DNA of 64,000 nt from Prevotella sp. UBA2754 (GCA_002353295.1 DEJG01000022.1:177440-241439); one strand, 5' to 3'; numbered from the stretch's first letter, positions 17,744-27,630 are shown. Made by a program: numbers and translations. The notes: generated from the letters alone by a model not told the origin.

Positions 17744-19363
17744 TTATTTAATGTTAGGTTCTTCGAGACCGATGCCCTTTCTCTTGTCGACAGCCTTGAG
17801 GACGAAGCCCAATAAAAGGGCGGCAACACCGAGACAGGCGAGCATGACAAGTGGAGCTGTATAGTCTAGCTCAGTAGCACTGACTCCTTCTGGGTTAGTT
17901 GCATCAAGCACTTTACCAATCAGTAAAGGAAATAGCCATAGGCCAATATTTTGGATCCAGAATATCAGTGCATAGGCCGAACCAATCACTTTGGCATCCA
18001 CAAGTTTGGGAACACTGGGCCACAGTGAAGCAGGTACCAAAGAGAACGATGCGCCTAATACTAAAATAGTGGCATAGGCAATGATGACTCCACCGACAGC
18101 ACTACCTTTGAATAAAGGTAGGATGAAGGCAAAGGTCAGATGACAGCCGATTAGAAGCAAAGAGCCTAATATCAACATTGATACTGCCTTGCCGTGGTTG
18201 TCAAGATAGTTACCTAAAATTGGTGTAATCAATACTGCTAGCAGTGGGAATACAGCAAAGATACTCTCTGCAGTTTGTCGCATAAAGCCCATATAGCAGT
18301 AAGTAATAAGAGCGATGATAGAGATGCCTAAGAAACAGTATCTTTTAGTGTTGGACTTCTGGAAATTTGAAGCAAAACCTGTTGCGGCAACGATCAACAT
18401 AATGGCATACTGTACAATTGTGACAGAAGGACTGGCCCAGAAAGAATCAGAAGCAGGCTCTGTCAGGGTTAGGTTGCACTGAAGCATATTGACGGCATAT
18501 TTCTGGAAGGGGAAAATGGCACTATAATATAGTACACAAAGCAAAGCTACAAGCCAGAAACCGCTGTCGCTAAGAATTTTTCCAATATCGCTAACTTTAA
18601 AGGGATCGTCTTTCTCTTCTGCCTCACCAGTTTGTGTGTCGAGCTTCTTGTCCATAAAGAAATAGACAATAGTCATGATGACAGCGATGCACATTAGAAC
18701 GACGCCAAAGGCAACAGAACGGCTGACACTTACTTCACCACCAAAACGAGCAAAGAACGGTGAGAAAATCATGCAGGTAGCTACACCGAGGCGTGCAAGT
18801 GCCATTTCAGATCCCATTGCCAATGCCATTTCACGTCCTTTGAACCATTTCACGATACCGCGAGATACCGTGATACCTGCCATTTCACAACCGCAGCCGA
18901 AAATCATGAAGCCACAAGCTGCAAATTTTGCAGAGGCAGGCATTCCTTGATAGAATGGTGATACACCTAACTCGTCGAAGACAGGGATGTAATTGAGGTT
19001 GTTGTTAAACCATGATTCCAATTCGCTACCCATGAACGATTCGCTGACCGCATACCATTTGACACATGCTCCGATAAGCATGACAATGGTAGACAACAGC
19101 ATCGTGAAACGAACACCCATTTTGTCGAGGATGATACCTGCAAAGATGAGGAAGAAAACAAATACATTGAGGAATACCTCTGCGCCCTGCATTGTACCAA
19201 AGGCGGTAGAGTCCCAACCACGAGTCTCTTGCATGAGGTCTTTGATGGGTGAGAGAATGTCCATGAAGATGTAGCTACAGAACATGGCGAGAGCCAGCAG
19301 TAGCAAGGCTGTCCACCGCATAGCGGCAGAGTCTCTTAATGTTTTTTGAATTGATTCAGTCAT
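17744..19363 (-). CDS. MFS transporter (MFSD1-like / oxalate-formate-type)
   Basis: A 539-residue 12-helix major facilitator. The N-terminus has the MFS pattern RWTALLLLALAMFCSYIF, and a DKMGVRFTM loop matches the conserved loop between TM2 and TM3. I read it as closest to the group containing MFSD1-type dipeptide exporters, but the substrate is uncertain. It lies 42 bp downstream of the transpeptidase gene on the same strand, so it is probably cotranscribed. It converges on the EEP-family gene with only 1 bp between the two stops. Confidence 0.75.
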   Translation of the reverse strand: MTESIQKTLRDSAAMRWTALLLLALAMFCSYIFMDILSPIKDLMQETRGWDSTAFGTMQGAEVFLNVFVFFLIFAGIILDKMGVRFTMLLSTIVMLIGACVKWYAVSESFMGSELESWFNNNLNYIPVFDELGVSPFYQGMPASAKFAACGFMIFGCGCEMAGITVSRGIVKWFKGREMALAMGSEMALARLGVATCMIFSPFFARFGGEVSVSRSVAFGVVLMCIAVIMTIVYFFMDKKLDTQTGEAEEKDDPFKVSDIGKILSDSGFWLVALLCVLYYSAIFPFQKYAVNMLQCNLTLTEPASDSFWASPSVTIVQYAIMLIVAATGFASNFQKSNTKRYCFLGISIIALITYCYMGFMRQTAESIFAVFPLLAVLITPILGNYLDNHGKAVSMLILGSLLLIGCHLTFAFILPLFKGSAVGGVIIAYATILVLGASFSLVPASLWPSVPKLVDAKVIGSAYALIFWIQNIGLWLFPLLIGKVLDATNPEGVSATELDYTAPLVMLACLGVAALLLGFVLKAVDKRKGIGLEEPNIK

Positions 19364-19405
19364 GTTATTATTCTTTTTTGTCGATTTCGTTATATCGTTA
19401 TCATG

Positions 19406-20515
19406 TTATTTTGATGTTTTCTTGGCGGAAAGCATCTTCGCTTTGGCTTCAGATTGTGAGGAAAGTTTTCCTTTGAGATACTGTTCTATGATAAGCCCTG
19501 CTATAGGGGCAGCCATATCAGAACCGAATCCTCCATGTTCGATATATACACTGATGGCAATTTTCGGCTCATTCATAGGTGCAAAACCGATAAATGCCGA
19601 GTGGTCTGTACCAGGGTTCTCTACTGTTCCCGTCTTGCCACAGATAGGATAGGAGGTGCGCAGACAGGTGGCAGTACCTTTTTCAACAGCCAGTCTCATA
19701 CCTTCTATTACAGGGGAATATACGGATGCATCAACCTTAGTATGTCTGCGTGTGAGATATCGTTTGTTTTTAGTATCTTTATGGATATGAGGTATGTAAA
19801 ACCATCCGCGATTTGCTATAGTGACTGCCAGATTACAGAGTTGTAGAGGCGTGAGGGTGACGTCTCCCTGTCCCATACCAGCCCACCAGATGGTTTTGCC
19901 ATCCCAACCGTTCTTATAACGACGGTTAAGATAATCAGCTCCAGCCAGAAGACCTCCCTGTTCGCCAGGAATATCGATATGCATCGGACCACCTAACCCC
20001 ATACTCTGCATATAGCTGCGCCAGGTGGTGATGGCTTCTTCTTTGTTTTCGTAGATGAAATTGTCGTTAATCATCTGAGCAAAAGTAACGAGAAACCAAG
20101 AGTTACAACTTTGTGCAAGGGCATCTCTTAATTTGAGTGGTGAACGATGCTGATGACAGCCCACACGGATGTTCCCGTCAATGAATCCCTTGTTACAGTC
20201 TACTGTTGTCTCTGTAGTGACAATGCCTTCTGAGAGTAAAGTAAGAGCCTGTGCGGTCTTAAAAGTAGAGCCAGGAGCCTGTGGCTTTCCGATAGCCTGA
20301 CGTACATCGAACCCCTTGGGGGTGTTAGTGGCTATACAGAGTATCTCACCGTTAGCAGGGTTGATAGCCACAATACTACCTGTCTTACCCTGTAGCAGAC
20401 GATTGCCCAGCTGTTGCAGCAATGGACGCAGCGTCAGTGAACCGTCAGTAGGCAGAGCCTGCCCATAGAGGTAAAAAGGTAAAAAGGTAAAAAGGAAAAA
20501 AAGTAAATTTTTCAT
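19406..20515 (-). CDS. Stand-alone penicillin-binding transpeptidase domain protein
   Basis: 369 residues from the ATG at 20515 (a TTG lies four codons upstream). After a signal peptide (to FYLYGQ) the protein consists of little more than a PBP2-type transpeptidase domain: Ser83-x-x-Lys86 (GSTFK), Ser136-Cys-Asn138 (AQSCNSW) and Lys294-Thr-Gly (CGKTGTVENPG). PBP2 proteins are usually about 600 residues with a membrane anchor and a dimerization (pedestal) domain, both absent here. It should act on peptidoglycan in the periplasm. Its signal-peptide codons contain three perfect 8-bp repeats. Confidence 0.85.
   Translation of the reverse strand: MKNLLFFLFTFLPFYLYGQALPTDGSLTLRPLLQQLGNRLLQGKTGSIVAINPANGEILCIATNTPKGFDVRQAIGKPQAPGSTFKTAQALTLLSEGIVTTETTVDCNKGFIDGNIRVGCHQHRSPLKLRDALAQSCNSWFLVTFAQMINDNFIYENKEEAITTWRSYMQSMGLGGPMHIDIPGEQGGLLAGADYLNRRYKNGWDGKTIWWAGMGQGDVTLTPLQLCNLAVTIANRGWFYIPHIHKDTKNKRYLTRRHTKVDASVYSPVIEGMRLAVEKGTATCLRTSYPICGKTGTVENPGTDHSAFIGFAPMNEPKIAISVYIEHGGFGSDMAAPIAGLIIEQYLKGKLSSQSEAKAKMLSAKKTSK
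20470..20493. repeat. Three 8-bp tandem repeats in signal-peptide codons
   Basis: GGTAAAAA occurs three times in a row (20470, 20478, 20486), followed by a degenerate fourth unit. The unit length is not a multiple of three, so gain or loss of one copy would shift the frame of the transpeptidase gene just after its start. Confidence 0.85.
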
Positions 20516-20577
20516 TCTTTTAGTCAAGCTTCGCTCTTTGTAAAAGCGACTTTGTCGATTACTTCACTCTTCACTTT

Positions 20578-22740
20578 TCACTTCTTCAGCCATCTGTCTA
20601 GGAAGTCAAAGAATGTTCTCTGCCAAAGCACGCCATTCTGTGGTTTCAACACCCAGTGGTTCTCATCTGGGAAGATGAGAAGCTCTGCAGGTAATCCCTT
20701 CATGCGTGCTGCATTGAAAGCAGCCATGCCTTGTGTATAGTTGATGCGATAGTCTTTTTCACCATGGATACAAAGGATAGGAGTGTCCCAATTTTCAACA
20801 TATTTATGAGGTGAGTCGTGATAAGTCTTTTTGGCATTAGGCATCTGTGGGCGGTGCCAATAAGCCTCATCATATTCCCAATTGGAGAACCAATTCTCTT
20901 CTGTTTCCAAGTACATTGCGGCAAGGTTGAAAGCACCATCATGAGAGATGAAAGCCTTGAATCGCTTGTCATGATGGCCAGCGAGATAGTAGACGCTGAA
21001 ACCACCGAATGAAGCTCCGACAGCACCCAGGCGGTCTTTATCAACAAAGGGAAGGTTTTCTGCTGCGTCATCTATAGCAGCTAGATAGTCAGCCATACAC
21101 TGTCCTGTCCAGTCGCCAGAGATTTCCTCTTTCCATTCTTGTCCGAAGCCTGGCAAGCCGTGGCGGTTAGGTGCCACTACAACATAGCCGTTGGCAGCCA
21201 TTATTTGGAAGTTCCATCGATAGCTCCAGAACTGGCTGACGGGGCTCTGTGGTCCGCCTTCGCAGAAGAGTAGGGTGGGATATTTTTTGCCCTCCTGGTA
21301 GTTGGCAGGTAATACAATCCATACCAGCTCTTCCTTACCATCGGTTGTCTTTACCCACCGCTGCTGTACTTTACCAAACGTCAGCTGGTCGAGGATATGT
21401 TTGTTCTCAAAAGAAATCTGTTCAATTTTGGTTTTCTGAATGCTCTTGTCAGGAGTCACCATATAGATATCGGTAGGAGTGCTGAGACTCTGGCGGGTGG
21501 CAAGGATACGTTTGCCGTCGTTGGCGAGTTGCAGGCTGGTCCAGTCATCCCATGTCTCAGTCAATTGCTTCACTTCACCCTTCCAATTGACACTATACAT
21601 GTTATTGCAGCCATGCCATACGCTGAGGAAATACAATTGAGCAGCTTTTTCTTTCTGTGGAGCCCAGCAGAAAGCCTCAACATCACTCTTCCAATTGATA
21701 TAGCGTTTCAGACCTGTTGCCATTTCGTAGATGCACAGACGATTGAGGTCGGCCTCATATCCATCGTGCTCCATTGACTGCCAAGCTATATATTTACCAT
21801 CAGGAGAGAACTGTGGGTTCTGGTCGTAGCCCACGTTGTTTTTCAGATTTTCAGGAGCATTCACAGCCTGAATCTTCAGTGTGCGTGTGGGATCGTTCTT
21901 TGGAGCCACATAGTCGGCGGGCTTACATAGATTAGTTGTCTTGCGCGTATCTATATTATATAGGAAGATGTCGGAATCGGTAGAAATAGAGTATTCCAGT
22001 CCAATCTTTTTACGACAGGTATAGGCGATGGTTCTGGAGTCAGGGCTCCAAGTTAATTGCTCGATACCTCCGAAGGGTTCCATAGGACATTCGTATGGTT
22101 CCCCCTCCAGAATGTCGATAGCATCTGTGGCGATACCATCACCACTTACCGAACAGACATAGGGATGCTGAATGCTTTCCACATAATGATCCCAATGGCG
22201 ATACATCAGGTCAGTGACGCGGCGACCTGTAGCTTTAGGCAGATCATCTGGATTTTTCTTGATGATTTCATGGAAGGGGATGGACTTGAGGATAATCACC
22301 TTCTTTCGGTCAGGTGAGAACTTAAACCCTTCAGCCTTCCCTTCAGCCTTGGAAATTTGTTTGCGGTCCGAACCTTCTGCTTTCATCGTCCATATTTCGC
22401 CACCAGAAAGATAGGCGATAGTTTGTTCATCAAGCCACGTAGGGTCAGTCTCGTTCTTACTACTGGTAGTCAGTTGGCGATTGTTTTTCCCATCAGCATC
22501 CATGATGCATATCACCTGATGACTTTTATTAGCCTTCACGCTATAGTAGCCTACTTGATAAACCACCTGTTTGCCATTAGGAGAAGCTTCAACAGTGCCA
22601 ATACGTCCCATGGCCCAGAGAGCTTCAGGGGTCATCATGCGACTTTTCAATTTGATGTTACTTTTTCCGATATTCACTTCTTGTGCTTCAGTTGTTAAAG
22701 TAGCCAGTGCGACTAAAAGGCTGAAAAGAACTTTTTTCAT
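20578..22740 (-). CDS. S9-family dipeptidyl peptidase (DPP5-like)
   Basis: 720 residues: signal peptide (to LTTEAQ), an N-terminal beta-propeller (about 40-460, with repeated WSPDSR/FSPDGK-type blades) and a C-terminal alpha/beta-hydrolase domain. The catalytic triad is readable: Ser577 in GASFGGFS, Asp663 in HGEKDYRIN and His695 in FPDENHWV. The layout fits prolyl-oligopeptidase relatives, in particular the periplasmic dipeptidyl-peptidase 5 described in Porphyromonas. It would release dipeptides for uptake. It starts 10 bp after DUF1846, in the yidC operon. Confidence 0.9.
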   Translation of the reverse strand: MKKVLFSLLVALATLTTEAQEVNIGKSNIKLKSRMMTPEALWAMGRIGTVEASPNGKQVVYQVGYYSVKANKSHQVICIMDADGKNNRQLTTSSKNETDPTWLDEQTIAYLSGGEIWTMKAEGSDRKQISKAEGKAEGFKFSPDRKKVIILKSIPFHEIIKKNPDDLPKATGRRVTDLMYRHWDHYVESIQHPYVCSVSGDGIATDAIDILEGEPYECPMEPFGGIEQLTWSPDSRTIAYTCRKKIGLEYSISTDSDIFLYNIDTRKTTNLCKPADYVAPKNDPTRTLKIQAVNAPENLKNNVGYDQNPQFSPDGKYIAWQSMEHDGYEADLNRLCIYEMATGLKRYINWKSDVEAFCWAPQKEKAAQLYFLSVWHGCNNMYSVNWKGEVKQLTETWDDWTSLQLANDGKRILATRQSLSTPTDIYMVTPDKSIQKTKIEQISFENKHILDQLTFGKVQQRWVKTTDGKEELVWIVLPANYQEGKKYPTLLFCEGGPQSPVSQFWSYRWNFQIMAANGYVVVAPNRHGLPGFGQEWKEEISGDWTGQCMADYLAAIDDAAENLPFVDKDRLGAVGASFGGFSVYYLAGHHDKRFKAFISHDGAFNLAAMYLETEENWFSNWEYDEAYWHRPQMPNAKKTYHDSPHKYVENWDTPILCIHGEKDYRINYTQGMAAFNAARMKGLPAELLIFPDENHWVLKPQNGVLWQRTFFDFLDRWLKK

Positions 22741-22750
22741 AGTGTAGTAT

Positions 22751-24223
22751 TTAATTTTTCTTTTTCTTTTTCACAGGGTCGCATGTTAATCCGCATCCCA
22801 GCTTCTTGAAAATCTTGCGGTCAACTTCAGATAGCATCACTGTAGAATGAACCTGACAATCCCGCAATTGAGGTAATTGTTGCAAGGCAAGACGGCAGCG
22901 TTCGTCACTTTCAGAGAGAACGCTGAGAGCAATCAATACTTCGTCGGTATGTAAGCGTGGATTATTGCCGCCCAGATAGTCTATCTTTGTTTTCTGGATA
23001 GGTACAATCATGCTCTGTGGAATAAGTTTTGCTTCGTGTTCAATACCTGCTAGATGTTTTGTCGCATTTAGCAGTAGGGCAGCACAACAACCCAGCAAGG
23101 GCGATGTCTTAGCCGTAATCAGTGTGCCATCACTCAATTCCATTGCTGCAGCATGTGAGCCCGTGAGTTCTTGCTTAGCCTGAGCAGCTACCGTTACGCG
23201 TCGATAAGCCGTTGTGATTTTTGCCTGGTTGAAGAGCATTAGGATTTTGTTAACCTCATTCTCGTTGTCTGCTCCGTCTGCCATCTTATTGGTTGCATCG
23301 TAGTAGCGGCGAATGATTTCTTCACGTGATGCATTGCAACACACCTCATCATCGCTAATGCAGAATCCCACCATATTAACACCCATATCCGTTGGCGATT
23401 TATAGGGATTTTCACCATAGATACCCTCAAAGAGGGCATTGAGTACGGGGAATATCTCAATGTCGCGATTATAGTTAATGGCCGATTCACCGTATGCTTC
23501 CAAATGGAACGGATCAATCATATTGACATCATTAAGGTCGGCCGTAGCTGCCTCGTAGGCAATGTTAACAGGATGTTTCAGGGGTAAATTCCATACTGGG
23601 AAGGTTTCGAATTTTGCATATCCAGCACGGATACCACGCTTGTTCTCGTTATAGAGTTGGGAGAGACAAACGGCCATTTTTCCACTTCCTGGTCCAGGTG
23701 CAGTAATGATGACCAATTCTCGTGAAGTCTCCACATAGTCGTTCTTGCCAAAGCCCTCGTCTGACGCAATAAGTTTTACGCTATGAGGATAACCGTCAAT
23801 AAGATAATGGACGTATGACTTGATTCCCAAACGTTCCAGTCGGTGGCGGAACTGGTCTGCGGCATGCTGACCGTTGTAGTGAGTAATTACTACAGAACCT
23901 ACCATGAAACCGCGGCTCATGAACTCATCGCGTAGGCGGAGCACATCCTCGTCATAGGTGATACCTAAATCGGCACGCACCTTATTTTTTTCGATATCTT
24001 CAGCACTGATGACAATTACAATCTCGATGCTGTCGCTCAATTGGCGGAACATACGTAACTTAGAGTCTGGCTTAAACCCTGGCAGCACGCGACTGGCATG
24101 ATGGTCGTCAAAAAGTTTGCCGCCCAGTTCCAGATAAAGTTTACCGTCAAATTTGGCAATACGCTCCTTGATATGCTCAGATTGTATCTTGAGATATTTG
24201 TCGTTGTCGAATCCTATTTTCAT
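22751..24223 (-). CDS. DUF1846 family protein
   Basis: 490 residues, soluble. The start MKIGFDNDKYLKIQSEHIKE and the block YLELGGKLFDDHHASRVLPG are typical of the DUF1846 (UPF0371) family. The stretch VIITAPGPGSGKMAVCLSQL contains a P-loop-like GPGSGK, suggesting nucleotide binding. The function of the family is not established. Its start overlaps the yidC stop (ATGA) and the S9 peptidase gene follows by 10 bp, so these three are one transcript. Confidence 0.88.
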   Translation of the reverse strand: MKIGFDNDKYLKIQSEHIKERIAKFDGKLYLELGGKLFDDHHASRVLPGFKPDSKLRMFRQLSDSIEIVIVISAEDIEKNKVRADLGITYDEDVLRLRDEFMSRGFMVGSVVITHYNGQHAADQFRHRLERLGIKSYVHYLIDGYPHSVKLIASDEGFGKNDYVETSRELVIITAPGPGSGKMAVCLSQLYNENKRGIRAGYAKFETFPVWNLPLKHPVNIAYEAATADLNDVNMIDPFHLEAYGESAINYNRDIEIFPVLNALFEGIYGENPYKSPTDMGVNMVGFCISDDEVCCNASREEIIRRYYDATNKMADGADNENEVNKILMLFNQAKITTAYRRVTVAAQAKQELTGSHAAAMELSDGTLITAKTSPLLGCCAALLLNATKHLAGIEHEAKLIPQSMIVPIQKTKIDYLGGNNPRLHTDEVLIALSVLSESDERCRLALQQLPQLRDCQVHSTVMLSEVDRKIFKKLGCGLTCDPVKKKKKN

Positions 24224-26103
24224 TTCTTATAGCCGTTTTTACGTTGACGTTGTAATTCCTCCGACTGTTTCTGCAGAGCTTCAAGACGAGCAGCAAGTCC
24301 ACTTTGCTTCTTTGGATTATTCTTATTCTCCTGATATTTAGCTTCGAGTATAGCCAGCAATTTTTCATCGTCAGTTGTCTTGCGCAACGTCCACATAATA
24401 GCAGCCGAGAAGAACAGCGAGATGAAGTAGTAGAAGTTCAGACCGGAACTATAGTCGTTGAAGATAAAGAAGAACATCAGTGGCATGATGTACATCATCC
24501 ATTGCATCATCTTCATCTGTTCAGCTTGTGCACCCACCATCTGGTCTTTCTGCTGTTGCATGGAGAACCAAGTGTAGAGCAACTGGGCGCCACAGAACAG
24601 AATACACGTAAGCGACAAGTGGTCACCGATACCCCATATATTGGTGTTCCATTCAAGGATGGGGTCATATGTGGAGAGGTCGCTCATCCACAAGAACGAC
24701 TGTCCGCGCAATTGGATGGCATTGGGAACAAACCAGAACATCGCAATCCAGATAGGCATCTGTATTAGCATAGGCAGACAGCCACCCATTGGACTTACCC
24801 CGTATTTAGAATAGAGCGACATCATCTCTTGTTGCTTCTTCATCTGGTCTTCGGGCTTATTATATTGCTTCGTGGCCTCTTCCAGTTTCGGTTTCAGTAC
24901 ACGCATTTTTGCGCTAGACATATAACTTTTCTTTACCATTGGGTAGGTGATGACCTTCAGTAGAATGGTAATGAGAATCAAAACAATACCCATACTGAAT
25001 CCGAAGCTTGCCAGCCAATCAAAGACATAGAGCGTGAACCAACGGTTAATCAGTCGGAACAGCCACCATCCGAGGTTGACCAACTGTTCGAGATCGAGTT
25101 CTTTGCCGAAGGTACTCTGCTCCTCTACATCTTGAATCAGACGGAAATTGTTAGGGCCGATATACATTTCAAACTCCGATGGCTTCTGACCTGTGGGGTC
25201 AAAAGCAGTCTTGAGTTTAGCGTCAAACTGCTTCAGATAGCCTGTTCCTTTCTCATCGAGCTTACTTGTGAGGTCGGCATTACGGGCGAAATTATCCTTC
25301 GATATAAGGGCGATGGAGAAGAATTGGTTACGGAAAGCCACCCAGTCGAGTTGCTCTTCCACCACTTCGTTCTCATCAGAAGTCTCTGTCAAGTTGTCTG
25401 TGCTTCCACCATTAGCCTCCTTATAGAAAATAGAGGTGTAGCGATTCTCGAAAGAAAATCCCTTCTCGTGCTGGCGGCAGTGGTCTGTCCACTCAATTTC
25501 CATCTCTTTATATGATGGAGCAAAGGCATTGGCCAAGCCTTTGGCTTGCAGTGAGAAACCTAACAGGTAATCTTTGCCAAGACGGTATTTCAGTATCACC
25601 TTTCCGCCATTCTGCGCCTGAGCCGTCATGGTGACGGTAGAGTCAGTCTGTTCTGAGGGGATGAAATAGAGGTCGGCTGTTACGATATTGTCGTTCTTGC
25701 CAGCCAACATAAAGTTCAGATTCTGGTCTTTTTCGTCAAAGAGTGTCAGGTCTTTGTCGCCATTCAGATCCTGGTAGTCCAAAATCTTGGCTTTCTTGAT
25801 GACGCCACCTTTCGTGTCGAGGGTCAGTTCTACTTTCGAATTCTTCAGCACCACTTTTTGGGATGTACCATTGAGTGCACCAAAGAACAAGGCTGTGGAG
25901 TCAACTTTCTGAGCTTCTTCCGCCTGTTTTTTATTGGCTGCTTCTTGCTGAGCTGCCTTTTCGGCTTTTTCCTGTGTTACTGCTGCAATCGAATCCTGCA
26001 TGCGTGCAGCTTCAATCTGTTCCTTTGAAGGACTGTTATACCAACTGAATCCAATCAGTACCAAGGCTATCAGCACAAAGCCGATAATCGTGTCTCTATT
26101 CAT
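24220..26103 (-). CDS. yidC: Membrane protein insertase YidC
   Basis: 627 residues. YidC inserts membrane proteins, alone or with Sec. An N-terminal anchor helix (residues 5-22) precedes a large periplasmic domain (about 60-340) and then the conserved five-helix insertase core (about 345-580), with PMVKKSYMSSAKMRVLKPKL, GGCLPMLIQMPIWIAMFWFV and a late hydrophobic pair. The C-terminus is Gln/Lys-rich and basic, as expected for ribosome contact. It is first in an operon with DUF1846 and an S9 peptidase, with a clear promoter at 26148-26179. Confidence 0.96.
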   Translation of the reverse strand: MNRDTIIGFVLIALVLIGFSWYNSPSKEQIEAARMQDSIAAVTQEKAEKAAQQEAANKKQAEEAQKVDSTALFFGALNGTSQKVVLKNSKVELTLDTKGGVIKKAKILDYQDLNGDKDLTLFDEKDQNLNFMLAGKNDNIVTADLYFIPSEQTDSTVTMTAQAQNGGKVILKYRLGKDYLLGFSLQAKGLANAFAPSYKEMEIEWTDHCRQHEKGFSFENRYTSIFYKEANGGSTDNLTETSDENEVVEEQLDWVAFRNQFFSIALISKDNFARNADLTSKLDEKGTGYLKQFDAKLKTAFDPTGQKPSEFEMYIGPNNFRLIQDVEEQSTFGKELDLEQLVNLGWWLFRLINRWFTLYVFDWLASFGFSMGIVLILITILLKVITYPMVKKSYMSSAKMRVLKPKLEEATKQYNKPEDQMKKQQEMMSLYSKYGVSPMGGCLPMLIQMPIWIAMFWFVPNAIQLRGQSFLWMSDLSTYDPILEWNTNIWGIGDHLSLTCILFCGAQLLYTWFSMQQQKDQMVGAQAEQMKMMQWMMYIMPLMFFFIFNDYSSGLNFYYFISLFFSAAIMWTLRKTTDDEKLLAILEAKYQENKNNPKKQSGLAARLEALQKQSEELQRQRKNGYKK

Positions 26104-26147
26104 GTCTTTATACCTTATTTATATAGTTGCTGTTTTAATACAAGGTG

Positions 26148-26179
26148 CAAAGGTAGTGCAAATTGAGCGAAAAACCAAA
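26148..26179 (-). promoter_or_regulatory. Promoter of the yidC operon
   Basis: On the minus strand TTTG (26179-26176), 20-bp spacer, TACCTTTG (26155-26148). A 38-bp stretch containing it (26146-26183) is nearly identical to the one before the UbiA-family gene at 63513-63550 (three differences by eye). Confidence 0.85.
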
Positions 26180-26274
26180 TTTATTTGAGTTTTTCCGAAA
26201 AGAAGCCTGCATTCGACAAAGTCAAAGGCATTAATAATTTCTTAATTATCAGTCGCCAATTCTCAAATTTTTCG

Positions 26275-26282
26275 TATCTTTG
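26275..26282 (+). promoter_or_regulatory. -7 element of the DUF3078 gene
   Basis: TATCTTTG, 18 nt before the ATG at 26301. It excludes a TTG start at 26280, which would fall inside the promoter. No good -33 box is seen. Confidence 0.65.
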
Positions 26283-26300
26283 CAGACAAAACGAGAAAAT

Positions 26301-27587
26301 ATGAAAAAATACAGATATCTCTTACTAAGCTTCGCTGCAATCCTGATGGCTCAGGGAGCGAGTGCCCAGCGCGTCAATCAGCGCCAACAGATATTAGATG
26401 AGTTAAAGGTCTACGTTGATAGCATTCAAATGTTGCGCCAACGTCTTGATTCTCTCAGTAGAGTCAACGATTCACTGCGTCAGGAGACGACGATTGACGG
26501 TCGCTACTATCGTCTTTTCGCACCTCCAACATTCTATCATTCAGGTGCCAACAAAGTGTTGTCGCTTCATCCGCAAACTGGCGATGAGGTGACTGATGCT
26601 ATCGACGATGCCATGATGGGGCTCTACATGCGTCGTCCAGATTTGGTAAAAGCTACAGAGAGTCAGTTGCAGGCGACAGGTTCCGTTCGTGAAGATGTGA
26701 ATCAAGAAGTGAAACAACATGTAGAGTTGGTTGACCAGACTCTGCCACAACCAGAAGAACCCGCAGTGGTGCCTACAGGTATTGTGGTAACCAAACCTAA
26801 TTTCTGGACTTTCAAGGGCGATGGATTTTTGCAATTCCTGCAAAACTATGTTTCCGAAAACTGGTACAAAGGTGGCGAGAGTAATTATTCTGCTGTTGGT
26901 GCCGTAACGCTTGAAATGAATTATAATGACAAGGATAAGTATACTTGGGAAAATAAGTTGGAGATGAAACTGGGCTTTCAGACATCTCGTTCTGACACCG
27001 TTCATAAGTTCAAGACCAACAACGACTTGATTCGTCTGACCAGCAAACTGGGCATACAAGCTTCAAAAAAATGGTATTATAGTCTTCAAGTGTTGGCATA
27101 TACACAGTTTGCCAAAGGTTTCAAGGCTAACAATCCTAATGTATATTCTGACTTCTTTTCGCCCTTCGACCTCAATGTCGGTCTTGGTATGGAGTACAAG
27201 TTGAAAGCCCTTGACGGAAAGTTGACAGGTACGCTGAACTTCTTGCCTTTGGCTTACAACCTGCGTTATGTAGGACGTTCCGACCTTTTCGATTCATTTG
27301 GTACAAAAGGTCATCACACTCTTCACGAGTTTGGCGCTCAGTTTACGGGCGATGTACAATGGAAGATAGTTGATCAGGTGACTTGGAAGAGTCGTCTCTA
27401 TGCCTATACGTCGTATAAGCGTGCCCTGATAGAATGGGAAAATCAGATAGAATTCAAGGTAACGAAGTATATTTCAGCCAATCTCTTCCTCTATCCTCGT
27501 TTCGACGATGCTGCTAAGCGCGATGATGACCATGGTTATTGGCAGTTCCAAGAGTACAGCTCACTGGGTTTGTCGTACAACTTCTAA
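26301..27587 (+). CDS. DUF3078 outer-membrane protein
   Basis: 428 residues from the ATG chosen because the -7 box overlaps any earlier start. Signal peptide (to GASAQ), then a heptad-like stretch at about residues 20-55 (LDELKVYVDSIQMLRQRLDS) that may form a coiled coil. A DUF3078 beta-barrel domain follows (from about 160: FWTFKGDGFLQFLQNYVSENWYKGGES, split here by several motifs) and ends in an aromatic strand GLSYNF. The function of the family is unknown; the outer-membrane location is inferred from the strand pattern. It is monocistronic, ending in a bidirectional terminator. Confidence 0.83.
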   Translation: MKKYRYLLLSFAAILMAQGASAQRVNQRQQILDELKVYVDSIQMLRQRLDSLSRVNDSLRQETTIDGRYYRLFAPPTFYHSGANKVLSLHPQTGDEVTDAIDDAMMGLYMRRPDLVKATESQLQATGSVREDVNQEVKQHVELVDQTLPQPEEPAVVPTGIVVTKPNFWTFKGDGFLQFLQNYVSENWYKGGESNYSAVGAVTLEMNYNDKDKYTWENKLEMKLGFQTSRSDTVHKFKTNNDLIRLTSKLGIQASKKWYYSLQVLAYTQFAKGFKANNPNVYSDFFSPFDLNVGLGMEYKLKALDGKLTGTLNFLPLAYNLRYVGRSDLFDSFGTKGHHTLHEFGAQFTGDVQWKIVDQVTWKSRLYAYTSYKRALIEWENQIEFKVTKYISANLFLYPRFDDAAKRDDDHGYWQFQEYSSLGLSYNF

Positions 27588-27591
27588 CCAC

Positions 27592-27625
27592 AAAAAAGCA
27601 CTACTCGTCGAGCAGTGCTTTTTTC
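27592..27625. terminator. Bidirectional terminator between convergent genes
   Basis: A6 and T6 runs flank a hairpin based on GCACT/AGTGC with an inner CTC/GAG stem. It works in both directions, for the DUF3078 gene and the DUF1573 gene. Confidence 0.88.
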
Positions 27626-27630
27626 TTACC

